Position numbers and translations under genes: made by a program
NCBI RefSeq assembly: GCF_900129465.1
Contig: NZ_FSRA01000002.1
Span: 1 to 64,000 of the forward strand
Origin: Chitinophaga niabensis
GTDB lineage: Bacteria; Bacteroidota; Bacteroidia; Chitinophagales; Chitinophagaceae
DNA length: 64,000 nucleotides
Direction of reading: 5' to 3'
In this document: positions 33,164 to 41,590 of the stretch, piece after piece
Position numbering within the stretch: position 1 is the first letter of the stretch
How the letters are laid out: each line of letters opens with the position of its first letter
Notes under the pieces: model-generated
The model's input: only the letters and a program-made list of their open reading frames with translations
Told to the model about the DNA's origin: nothing
Databases searched by the model: none

Positions 33164-34665
33164 TACGCAAAAAATCCGTGTATGAACCACTGATAACGAT
33201 GATCCGCAGTATAGTGCCCCGAACGGAATAACCAGTAACGCTGGCCGGATTCATCTTCCACCATGTAATAGTCCCTGTGTTCTCCACCATCCAGCCACCA
33301 TTCCCGCTCTATACGTTCAGGACCGTCTGCTTTTTTGATCTGATGTAATTTTCCCCTATACCTGAAAAGCATGGGAGGATAATCAGGAATAGGTGCTGTT
33401 ACTTCAATTGCTTCCGGTGTTGGCAATAACATAACAGGGCGCGGCCTGTCTAAACGCCATCCACTTTCCGGTTTATCCTGCATAGAAGAGGCTAACTTTA
33501 CAGATCGTTCCGGCCAGTAATGTTCCGCTGGTAAAAAGCGCCGGATGCTATCTGCTCCTACTTTACCCGCAATACGGTCCAGTAATTCTGCAATGCCTGC
33601 TTCTTCCAGCCCCGGAGTGGCCGCCCATAGTTTTTCCTGCTGCTGTTCCACATCTTCGGCCTTTGTTACTTCAAGCACAAAAAGCTCAATACCCAGCGCA
33701 GGTTCTATCGAAGCTATTTTTAGTTCAAAGAGTTTAAAAAGATGGGACGCATTATGTGAAGCGCGGTTTGTGCCGATCGCTGCTTCTACAATTTTATTAT
33801 CTACCCGGTAACATTTGAGCACTGCTGTTCTCAATCCCTTTCCTTCAGTTTCCAGGCGTTTGCAGATCATTTCCAGTAAACGTTGGATAGCGATCTCTAT
33901 CCCTGCAGCAGTCCGGATCGGCTCCAGGCAGTTCAAACGTTCCTGGTAAGGAGAGATAATATGGATAGGTTGAATAAATTCCTCTTCCTGCCCCAGTGCC
34001 TGCGCCAGTCTTGTAAGCAATGGATCTCCAAAACGCCTCCGCAACACCGAACGCGGCATATTGGCAAAGCTGGCTATCTTATGAAATCCCAGTTTATGCA
34101 GGCGTAATAATATGGGCGGGTCCAGCCGGAGCGCAGCTGGATGAAGTGGCAGCAATGCGGCTGTTTGTTCTCCCCCGGCTATAATAGGATATACATTGCC
34201 ATAATGCGCAATTGCCCAGGCTGCTCCAATGGTATCGGCCATGGCAACACGTGCATCATAACCAGATGTACTGAGTTTTGTGAGGATCTCTTTTAAATAA
34301 TCATGTTCACCTCCCCAGAGATGAGCGCAGCCGCTCACATCCAGCATAAGGCCATCAGGCAGGTCTACTGCTACAACGGGTGTATAACGGATACACCATT
34401 CTCCCAGCACTTTCAGCAATTTTTGTTCGAGACCAGGCCTGTTATCCAATACTTTCAGAGAAGGTAAAACAGCTTTTGCATCTGCTACCCGCATACCGGG
34501 CACTATATTCTGCGCTTCCGCAATCTTATTGGCGGCGGTGATCTCAATACGCCCATGCACAGTGGCTGCAAAAACAAAAGGGATCTCCTTTAATTCAGGC
34601 TGGCGGCGGGTTATCCAGTCCGTCACCAGGTGACGGAACCATATTGCAACATATCTCTTCCCCAT
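33163..34665 (-). CDS. imuB: ImuB, Y-family polymerase-like translesion factor
   Basis: 500 residues. It has the Y-family fold but lacks the catalytic acids. The N terminus reads YVAIWFRHLVTDW where active enzymes have the D-x-D of DMDAFF, and the second site reads PDGLMLDVSGCAHLWGG where SIDE-type acids are expected. This loss is the known feature of ImuB, which acts as a bridge between the beta clamp, ImuA and DnaE2. Helix-hairpin-helix and little-finger-like parts follow to about residue 350. A 1-base overlap with dnaE2 and a 1-base gap after imuA make a tight operon. Confidence 0.92.
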   Translation of the reverse strand: MGKRYVAIWFRHLVTDWITRRQPELKEIPFVFAATVHGRIEITAANKIAEAQNIVPGMRVADAKAVLPSLKVLDNRPGLEQKLLKVLGEWCIRYTPVVAVDLPDGLMLDVSGCAHLWGGEHDYLKEILTKLSTSGYDARVAMADTIGAAWAIAHYGNVYPIIAGGEQTAALLPLHPAALRLDPPILLRLHKLGFHKIASFANMPRSVLRRRFGDPLLTRLAQALGQEEEFIQPIHIISPYQERLNCLEPIRTAAGIEIAIQRLLEMICKRLETEGKGLRTAVLKCYRVDNKIVEAAIGTNRASHNASHLFKLFELKIASIEPALGIELFVLEVTKAEDVEQQQEKLWAATPGLEEAGIAELLDRIAGKVGADSIRRFLPAEHYWPERSVKLASSMQDKPESGWRLDRPRPVMLLPTPEAIEVTAPIPDYPPMLFRYRGKLHQIKKADGPERIEREWWLDGGEHRDYYMVEDESGQRYWLFRSGHYTADHRYQWFIHGFFA

Positions 34666-34666
34666 C

Positions 34667-35404
34667 TTATCCTGCTTTTCTTTTTGGAGGATCAGATGTT
34701 ACAGTGTCAACATGTTCCGGTAATACTTTAAACTGGTCAAATGACCATTCAAGCTCCCATTTCCCGGGCTGCCCGTTACGCACTTTCAGCAATTCTACTT
34801 TCCAGCGGGGGAACCCAACACCCGGTAAACCTTCTTCCAGTTGACTGGGCAAAGGTTTGATCCGCCATTGGGCAGTGCTGGCTATCTGGTTTAATTTCCT
34901 GGGATTTGTACGCAGGATAAAGGCCGTTACATTACTTTGCTCTGCTGCCAGCTGCAGCCGCCGGGATTGTGTGAAACTGATCTCTGCCAGGTCGGCGATA
35001 ACAGCCACCAGCCCCCGGCATTTTAAACATTCTTCGATAGTCCAGAGTACATCTCTTTCCCGGTGAAGATCAATAAAAATAAATCTGTCCGGTTCCACAC
35101 CAAATGCTTTCAATGCAGGAGGAAAAAACCTTCGCGAGGTGCTGGTCCATAAGCAAACCCCTCCTTGCTGCATCAATGAAGAAAGCAGGGCCGCCATAAA
35201 ACCACCTGATGCAGCAGTATGCTCAGGCGCTTCGGTCAGCAATTCATGAATGGTACCTGTGGGAAATATGGCATTGGGAAAGGAGCGGGTGATGGGTTCT
35301 AACCCAACATTCACCACAGCCGTATCGCCTTCTGCTTTATAGCCTTGCAGGGAAAGGATCTCCTTCTGCAAAGCAGCGATAATATCTGCTTTCCCACTGG
35401 TCAT
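34667..35404 (-). CDS. imuA: ImuA (SulA/RecA-like translesion accessory protein)
   Basis: 245 residues. It resembles ImuA/SplB-type proteins related to RecA, with SFPNAIFPTGTIHELLTEAPEH at the start of the core and GVCLWTSTSRRFFPPALKAFGVEPDRFIFI-type strands, but no obvious Walker A lysine. Its C terminus (PRWKVELLKVRNGQPGKWELEW) is typical. ImuA works with ImuB and DnaE2 in damage-induced mutagenesis. It is first in the operon, and its start is 16 bases from a perfect 17-bp inverted repeat that overlaps the -7 element. Confidence 0.9.
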   Translation of the reverse strand: MTSGKADIIAALQKEILSLQGYKAEGDTAVVNVGLEPITRSFPNAIFPTGTIHELLTEAPEHTAASGGFMAALLSSLMQQGGVCLWTSTSRRFFPPALKAFGVEPDRFIFIDLHRERDVLWTIEECLKCRGLVAVIADLAEISFTQSRRLQLAAEQSNVTAFILRTNPRKLNQIASTAQWRIKPLPSQLEEGLPGVGFPRWKVELLKVRNGQPGKWELEWSFDQFKVLPEHVDTVTSDPPKRKAG

Positions 35405-35419
35405 GTCTAATACTGGTTA

Positions 35420-35456
35420 TTAGCAAAAATACTAAATATTTTAGTATTTTTGCTAA
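35420..35456. promoter_or_regulatory. Perfect 17-bp inverted repeat over the imuA promoter (candidate SOS operator)
   Basis: TTAGCAAAAATACTAAA (35420-35436) and its exact complement (35440-35456) flank TAT. On the minus strand the repeat contains TATTTTTG (35424-35431), a -7 element that would start imuA transcripts about 13 bases before its ATG. By symmetry the plus strand has the same element (35446-35453), facing the PHA-system gene. A repressor bound here would block the operon; ImuA/B/DnaE2 cassettes are normally under the damage repressor. The identity of the regulator is inference. Confidence 0.75.
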
Positions 35457-35542
35457 ATAGATCAAATGCCGGTAAGAAGAAAGAAACGTATATTTGCCGG
35501 ATGCGTTGAAACGCACCATCTTGATACTTAATTAAATACATA

Positions 35543-35848
35543 ATGTCCAGTATAGCATTACAAGTACCACATCAGCTTTCCAAAGAAGAAGCGATGCAAC
35601 GTATACAAAAATTATTGAGCAATCTGAAAGAAGAACAAAAGGACATCATATCCCATGTTGACGAAGAATGGGTAGGAAATGACTGTAATTTTAATTTTTC
35701 AGCAAAGGGATTTGATGTTTCCGGTACCTTACAGGTAAACCCTGATCATGTTGCCATTACAGGTGAATTGCCTTTTGCCCTGTCTTTCTTTAAAGGCATG
35801 ATCTCAGATCTTATCGAACAAAAAGCAAAAGCGCTCCTTTCAAAGTAA
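35543..35848 (+). CDS. Polyhydroxyalkanoic acid system family protein (small)
   Basis: 101 residues, cytoplasmic. The sequence (IALQVPHQLSKEEAMQRIQKL near the start, FSAKGFDVSGTLQVNPDHVAI in the middle, LIEQKAKALLSK at the end) fits the small PHA-granule-associated/polyhydroxyalkanoic acid system family, whose biochemical role is unclear. It is divergent from imuA; TATATTTG near 35490 may be its -7 element. Its stop lies 2 bases from the stop of the convergent GH172 gene. No PHA synthase is nearby, so the family name should not be read as a function. Confidence 0.75.
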   Translation: MSSIALQVPHQLSKEEAMQRIQKLLSNLKEEQKDIISHVDEEWVGNDCNFNFSAKGFDVSGTLQVNPDHVAITGELPFALSFFKGMISDLIEQKAKALLSK

Positions 35849-35850
35849 GT

Positions 35851-37428
35851 CTATTTCCTCCGCACAGAAGAAGACAAACTATCAATCTCTCTTAGCGTCA
35901 TAATAGGTTTAACTGGTAAAGTTCCGCGGTTAGAAACCGCTCCCGGCAAGGCATACCAGTACACCATAGCTGAATAACCCAGGAAATCCCAGGCATTCCT
36001 GATATCAACCCCGGGCGAAGCCTCCATATCAAACACCAGGCGCCTGGTGAAAGGTATCGCATCCAAAGCCCGCACCCGTGTGCAGATATTAAATCCGCGA
36101 ACATTCTGCCTTGTTTTGGTAGCAGTGCCCACTGCTATATTCGCCAGGTAAGGGTGGGAGAACACGTCATCCTTGGTGGGGTTCTCTCCGCCAGCCCAGC
36201 CATAATAATCTTCTGTGCCCGTCCCGAAATGCGTAGGGAACCTGGCATTATCCACATAGATCTTTTCATCCCCTTCTCCCCACCAGCCAAGATCAGGGTT
36301 CAATACCGTAATAGCATCTCCCACTATCACACCTTTCCCCCTGATATCAATAAAATTCATGTCCTTAAACGAAGATCCTGCAAGTATTTCATCACTCAAC
36401 CAACTGGCATGGAAATGCATGGAACGTTCATTCCATACATAAGGCTGGTACTTCACAGCCAATTTAGTAACATGTGCTCCGGCACCAGTAAGATAAATTT
36501 TTGCAGAAGACTTAAACGGCATCACCCAGGTACATATCATCTGGCCAAGCGCATTCACTGTTCGCGTCCAGGTTTGAAAAGGATTTAATGCATTGGCACT
36601 GCCGAAAAAATCCCCCAGCGGCGCCCATATCGTTTGCTCACCATCAAATTCAGCAACCAGGATGGTGGAACGCAACAAAGAAGGATCTGCATTCATCAGG
36701 TGAGGATCAAGCATGATCTCTAATTGATGGATAGCGCCCCCTTTCTTAATCTGTATTTCTTTGTTACCGCTTATCAGCTCCCCTGTACTATAAACAGAAT
36801 GAAGCACACGCGAAACGGAATCCATTTCATCCAGCGCATTCACCAGTTGTGCTTTCGTAAACGTCTTTACTTTAACAGAAGAGGGATACCCGCGATAATT
36901 AATGATATTGTAAAAAGGCTTTTTATTAAAAGTGATCTTACAGCTTTTGGCAAACGGAACAGGCAGGTAACTATTCCCGGCCCTTGCTGTAACAGCTGCA
37001 AACGGCGGAGGAACAGAGCCTCTGCCTGTAATAAGTTTAAAGAAATTCTCGCTGATCACGAGCTGCCCATCGAGGTAGATATTGATCATGGGGCCTTCAA
37101 GGTCATCCAGCCCGCCGTAATAAAAATAAGGCGCCCACATTTTTGTGATAGCACCAGGGCCCTGATGTTCCATCACCACCCATTCATTCCCCTCCTGCCG
37201 GATGAAACCGGTACCATCACTATCTGCAAACCATCCCGCACTGTCAGGAGAAACAGAGGCCCGGTTATAACTACTAGCCTGTAAAGAAAGGTAATTGGGA
37301 AAAGAAGCCAGCGCCTTCCGGGACGACATCTCCCGTAATAAAGAAGACAAGCTCACTTCCTGCGCATTCACAAGTAAAGAAGATAACAACAGGCAGCTGG
37401 TCACTGCCCGTTTGAAGAAGTGTACCAT
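35851..37428 (-). CDS. GH172 (DUF2961) family secreted glycosidase
   Basis: 525 residues from the ATG at 37428, which opens a signal peptide (MVHFFKRAVTSCLLLSSLLVNAQ); the longer frame lacks one. The DUF2961 signature GTGTEDYYGWAGG lies in the second half, together with RGYPSSVKVKTF and GDFFGSANALNPFQTW. DUF2961 enzymes were shown to be glycoside hydrolases of family GH172 that cleave alpha-D-fructofuranosides or arabinofuranosides. It should act in the periplasm or outside. It is last in a run with a metallophosphoesterase, GH106-like, GH78, FKBP, SusD and SusC genes, so it probably trims a furanoside side chain of the same glycan. Confidence 0.88.
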   Translation of the reverse strand: MVHFFKRAVTSCLLLSSLLVNAQEVSLSSLLREMSSRKALASFPNYLSLQASSYNRASVSPDSAGWFADSDGTGFIRQEGNEWVVMEHQGPGAITKMWAPYFYYGGLDDLEGPMINIYLDGQLVISENFFKLITGRGSVPPPFAAVTARAGNSYLPVPFAKSCKITFNKKPFYNIINYRGYPSSVKVKTFTKAQLVNALDEMDSVSRVLHSVYSTGELISGNKEIQIKKGGAIHQLEIMLDPHLMNADPSLLRSTILVAEFDGEQTIWAPLGDFFGSANALNPFQTWTRTVNALGQMICTWVMPFKSSAKIYLTGAGAHVTKLAVKYQPYVWNERSMHFHASWLSDEILAGSSFKDMNFIDIRGKGVIVGDAITVLNPDLGWWGEGDEKIYVDNARFPTHFGTGTEDYYGWAGGENPTKDDVFSHPYLANIAVGTATKTRQNVRGFNICTRVRALDAIPFTRRLVFDMEASPGVDIRNAWDFLGYSAMVYWYALPGAVSNRGTLPVKPIMTLREIDSLSSSVRRK

Positions 37429-37517
37429 AACGTTTGAATTTACTGTAGTACTGTGCCTACTAAAATAAAAACATTCGGTACACTTTTCAGAAAAGGATAA
37501 AATCCGTTGCAAAACGG

Positions 37518-38552
37518 TTAAAATGCCACCGTAAACTCACTATCCCCATCCCTCTCCGCTACTCCCGTAACCGGAGAGAACGTCTTTACCCTGATCTCTC
37601 TACTGGCCACAGCGAATTTATACAACCGCATCATCCCGCCGCCGCCATTCGGGCGGCTCTGGTAATCAGATAAAAAGGTATGGATCGTATGCCCTTCAAA
37701 TGTATCTGCGCGATAACCTTCCCCGTTGTCCCCATGATGCCCGTTGATCATCATCACAATATTCGACCGGTATTTCAACCGCTCATAAATAGAGGAACCC
37801 TGTCCACTGAAATTCCCGCGAGTGCTGTTAGATCCGGCCACAGGGTTATTGCCCATAATAGAATGGCTCACGATGATAGCTTTCCGTGAAGCATACACAC
37901 CCAGCAGATCATACGCCCAGTTATTCATCGCGCCTGCATTTACCAGCTGATCATCAAACTCAAGGTAGATCACAATAAAATCCATACCGCCGGCACTGAA
38001 CAGGTCATAATGACTATCATTATTCCCTCCATAGTTCCCTCCGTAATAAGGGCGGCCTTCATAATGTTTCACACCAAAATATTTATTGTAATAGTTGGTG
38101 GTAGATGTCAGCGGATTACCGGCAGGATACTGATCATGATTCCCCACAGCTAAACCATAAGGAATACTGACAGGGTTTTCCAGTCCATATATAGCATCCC
38201 TGGCCAGTTTCCATTCAGTTGCAGCATAGTTGGGATTATCTCCATGTTCTGATATATCTCCAAGATGCGCAACGTAAGCAATGTTTTCCGCCACCTGGTT
38301 ATTTTTGATCCAGCTGATCTGTGCATTGAACATCGCAGGCGTTCCACCTAATTGCGGCTGGCCAAGGTAATACTGGGTATCAGGCAACACTACGATGGTG
38401 AAATCCCCCGGAGCTGTAGTTGCCGCAGTTCCCGGTGTGTTCAGTTCTGTTTCAAAATTTTCCGGCGGTGTCACTGGCCCGGGGCCGGCATCAGCGCTCT
38501 TCTTTCCACAACCGGCCAAAGCCAGTGCAGCTAAAAAAAATGCGTGTCTCAT
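37518..38552 (-). CDS. Calcineurin-like metallophosphoesterase lipoprotein
   Basis: 344 residues. The lipobox (LALAGC, Cys15) gives a lipoprotein. The two-metal phosphoesterase motifs are visible: VLPDTQYY (D-x-Q), HLGDISEHGD, GNHDQYP, SHSIMGNN and NGHHGDNGEG. The substrate is a phosphate mono- or diester. Its ATG overlaps the stop of the GH106-like gene by four bases, which makes it part of the glycan operon; it may remove phosphate groups from the polymer or from teichoic-like decorations. That role is inferred from context. Confidence 0.88.
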   Translation of the reverse strand: MRHAFFLAALALAGCGKKSADAGPGPVTPPENFETELNTPGTAATTAPGDFTIVVLPDTQYYLGQPQLGGTPAMFNAQISWIKNNQVAENIAYVAHLGDISEHGDNPNYAATEWKLARDAIYGLENPVSIPYGLAVGNHDQYPAGNPLTSTTNYYNKYFGVKHYEGRPYYGGNYGGNNDSHYDLFSAGGMDFIVIYLEFDDQLVNAGAMNNWAYDLLGVYASRKAIIVSHSIMGNNPVAGSNSTRGNFSGQGSSIYERLKYRSNIVMMINGHHGDNGEGYRADTFEGHTIHTFLSDYQSRPNGGGGMMRLYKFAVASREIRVKTFSPVTGVAERDGDSEFTVAF

Positions 38553-41509
38553 AAATATTGATTAATAGTTACAGGGCCAAGTAATCCGGAGGATAACAAT
38601 GGCGCATCACTTTTAAATGGAATATTGGTACGGGTTAAACGTTGTTCTGCAGGTAAAGCAGCATCACCGATCAGCCGGTTAGGCCAGAGGTTCACTACTT
38701 CTATCTCCAGCAGGTTGGTACCCGGTTTAACGGCAGAAGTTATTTCCACTCTCCAGGGGGCCGTCCACACAATGCCTAATGACTTGCCGTTCAATTTCAA
38801 GGAAGCAATATTCTTCACAACACCAAGATCAAGGAATAAACGTCCCGTGGCAGCAACGGTGATCTCTTTCACATAAATGGCTGTACCGGAATAATATTTG
38901 ATCCCGGTCTCAGGCCGCTTCGTCCAATCCTGCAAAGAAGGAAACTCTACAGACGCAGGTCCGCCCCATGCCGTATCAAACTTCACTTTCCAGGCACCTT
39001 TGATCTCCTGCACAGGAGCAAAAGAAGGGAAAGGCTCCGCCTTCAATGAACTGCTGCGTTTCGGGAATACTACAAAGAAAGACTGGAACGCTTCAAACTC
39101 CATAGGCACAGATACTCTTCCACCGGCAATGGAGAATGCAGCTCCGCGGGTTTCTCCGGATACAGGGTCCCATATCTCGGGTTTACCACTGGCCCTGAAT
39201 TGACAGGCTAATTTCTCTATCCTGTTATTACGGTTCGCTAAGAAATAAACTTCTCCTTCATCTGTAGAACGATGAATGAAATCAATAAAAGCATAAGGAC
39301 TATCATGTGAAAAATCCGGCGCAACACCATCGAGCATGAGAATATCCCGCAAAGGTTTATTCCAGAAAACACGGCCTTTACCATATTTATGAGAAGTCAC
39401 ATCCGCTCCATCACAATTACCCCAAACCTCAGCAGCGATACGGCTCACGGTAGTATCACAGGAGGGATAATCCTTCAAACCAGGATCCATCGAAGGCTTA
39501 GGCCCAACAATGGTTGCACCTTCCAGCACAAGCTGTTTGAGGCGCGTCACTACAGCTACAGGCATACGCACCGTTTCAGGTAAAACCAGCAAACGGTAAC
39601 TCATACCATCCGGTAAAACAAGCCGCCCGTTCTTAACTGCCAAACGGGTAAGTAATACTTCTTCATTACAAACATCATAATCATATCCAAAGCCAAGAGA
39701 AGGATCAATATGTTTCGGCATTACAATATTGGGTGCCCAATCACCATTATAGTACAGCACATCCGCAACAAACATACCTTCCTGCAAAAGATGCTGGCAG
39801 CGGGCCATATAAGAAAGGAAACCACCTGATTTATCCCACCAGGTAACATTGGGATTAAAGTGTGTACCTGCACCATATTCATAACCCGGCTTTCCATCTT
39901 CCGGACGGGTAGAAGTGGAAGTATGGATCACCAAACGATTGATCCCTTCGCAATAAGCCCTGTCTGCTGCCTGTTTTAAATTACCGGGATAATCATTCCA
40001 GTGCCGCATTGTGGTGAACGATTCCGCAGGAATTATTTTCTTCCCATAAATATGCCCGGCAGAAGCTGCCATCTTCGTCACTTTATTCTGTCCATTTTCT
40101 AAACGGGAAACTCCATATCCTAAATTATCATCCAATCCACCAGGTTCATCATGCCGAAGCCCCAGCCAGAATTCTCCCATCGGCTGATCACTGCGGCCAA
40201 GGTTCTTCAAACCATCCATACACATCGTACCGGAACGGCTTGGCCCTGCAGATTCATTCTGCACTTTCAATCCATGCTCATGGCATAACTCTGCAAAACG
40301 TTTGTAATGCCCATCCGCCATACAGTCCGCAACCGTTTTGCGATAGTCATGCAAAAAGCGATCAGAAACTTCCGCGGAAGTAATAATGTACCCTGCTATC
40401 ACTGGTAAATAAGGACGCGCATCATATCCTCTATAGAAAGAAAATTTCTCCAGGATCTTAGCCGTCCAGTTGGGAAAGCCATCTTCGAAACTATCATCAC
40501 AGAAATATCTCAATGTATTCCCCTTTACTGATCCAGCCAGTTCCAGCAATACTTTTCCAAGATGTTCAAATTGTATATCTACCCCTTCACTACTTAACCA
40601 GCCAACAGATAAGCCATCCGCCTCCGGTTGTGCAATCATTAACCGGGAGCCGGTCATTCTATGACCTGTCCGCACAATGGTCCAGGAACCTGCAGGCACT
40701 TCCCATTCCAGGTGCCCATCCGCGCGCATTTTTGCAGTAAGGTCTATCACCTTTGCAACCGGCACTGGTTTATCTGAAGGAGAAGTTTCCCAATAATCTA
40801 ACACCGGTTCCATCAGGTCTTTTTGCCGGATGAAATTACTGGCATCCTTACGGTTGGTTTTAGCAGGGATGAGCTTTGCACGTTCGCCATCTATTTTAGT
40901 GCTACTCGGGAAAGCCACCACAGCAGTATCGCGATAGTCCAGCTTTTCCAATGGCAGGTCTATATAATCTTTAAATCCCGGGGGATTAAATACATGATCA
41001 TAACCGGAACGGTTACCGGGCAACGGCAGCGCAGCAGAGAATTGCTGTGGCCCCACAACTGTAATTTCTGATTGCAGCACCCAGCGCCCTGCCACTTCAG
41101 GTGTGATCCATGGGCCACCCATTGCCCAGCCGGAGCATAGGTTTACCCCCACATCAATATTCAATCGTTTCGCTTCCCTGATGGCATGTTTGAATAATTC
41201 CTTCCATTCATCGGAAAGGAATTTTGCACCAAGAGGCATTTGCACGCCACCTAATCCACCCGCAGAATTTACGAGTAACACATTCCCGATCCCTTTATCC
41301 CTGAACTCTTCCAGGTCTCTTGTTAATCCTTCTTTACTCACGAGCCCATTGAACCACCACCAGTAACAACCCGGCCTTGCACTATCAGGAGGGTTCACAA
41401 ATAACTGCCGCATATCATTGCCTGCCATGATCGCAAAAGCATTACCAGTGCTCAGGAATCCCGCACTAACACCAAGACCTACCGTTGTGATAAATTTTCT
41501 TCTATCCAT
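38549..41509 (-). CDS. GH106-like alpha-L-rhamnosidase
   Basis: 986 residues. The N terminus MDRRKFITTVGLGVSAGFLS is a signal peptide with a possible twin-arginine motif. The start of the mature protein (PPDSARPGCYWWWFNGLVSKEGLTRDLEEFRDKGIGNVLLV in pattern) and the LHEHGLKV-type segment in the middle fit the GH106 family, known from pectin-degrading Bacteroidota rhamnosidases. A C-terminal jelly-roll domain (about 870-985) is also typical. The catalytic acids were not assigned. It lies between GH78 (75 bases upstream, with the 67-bp repeat in the gap) and the metallophosphoesterase (4-base overlap). Confidence 0.82.
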   Translation of the reverse strand: MDRRKFITTVGLGVSAGFLSTGNAFAIMAGNDMRQLFVNPPDSARPGCYWWWFNGLVSKEGLTRDLEEFRDKGIGNVLLVNSAGGLGGVQMPLGAKFLSDEWKELFKHAIREAKRLNIDVGVNLCSGWAMGGPWITPEVAGRWVLQSEITVVGPQQFSAALPLPGNRSGYDHVFNPPGFKDYIDLPLEKLDYRDTAVVAFPSSTKIDGERAKLIPAKTNRKDASNFIRQKDLMEPVLDYWETSPSDKPVPVAKVIDLTAKMRADGHLEWEVPAGSWTIVRTGHRMTGSRLMIAQPEADGLSVGWLSSEGVDIQFEHLGKVLLELAGSVKGNTLRYFCDDSFEDGFPNWTAKILEKFSFYRGYDARPYLPVIAGYIITSAEVSDRFLHDYRKTVADCMADGHYKRFAELCHEHGLKVQNESAGPSRSGTMCMDGLKNLGRSDQPMGEFWLGLRHDEPGGLDDNLGYGVSRLENGQNKVTKMAASAGHIYGKKIIPAESFTTMRHWNDYPGNLKQAADRAYCEGINRLVIHTSTSTRPEDGKPGYEYGAGTHFNPNVTWWDKSGGFLSYMARCQHLLQEGMFVADVLYYNGDWAPNIVMPKHIDPSLGFGYDYDVCNEEVLLTRLAVKNGRLVLPDGMSYRLLVLPETVRMPVAVVTRLKQLVLEGATIVGPKPSMDPGLKDYPSCDTTVSRIAAEVWGNCDGADVTSHKYGKGRVFWNKPLRDILMLDGVAPDFSHDSPYAFIDFIHRSTDEGEVYFLANRNNRIEKLACQFRASGKPEIWDPVSGETRGAAFSIAGGRVSVPMEFEAFQSFFVVFPKRSSSLKAEPFPSFAPVQEIKGAWKVKFDTAWGGPASVEFPSLQDWTKRPETGIKYYSGTAIYVKEITVAATGRLFLDLGVVKNIASLKLNGKSLGIVWTAPWRVEITSAVKPGTNLLEIEVVNLWPNRLIGDAALPAEQRLTRTNIPFKSDAPLLSSGLLGPVTINQYL

Positions 41510-41523
41510 TTTTAAAGATTTAT

Positions 41524-41590
41524 GTAGCCGGCGATAGTAATACTATCAGCCGCCGTTGTGTCACTCACTGCAGCGGATTGTCCGCTATTG
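41524..41590 (+). repeat. 67-bp interspersed repeat, copy 2
   Basis: It aligns without gaps to 6159-6225 (56 of 67 identical by eye). Here the left arm is different but complementary to the fixed right arm: GATAGTA-A-TACTATC, so the stem is kept. A second hairpin (AGCGGA-TTG-TCCGCT) follows. The last bases of the repeat include the TAG stop and last codon of the GH78 gene read on the other strand. Confidence 0.75.

Noticed and set aside
35543..35848. Polyhydroxyalkanoate synthesis locus
   Set aside because: Only the small family protein is present; no PHA synthase, thiolase or phasin gene is nearby.
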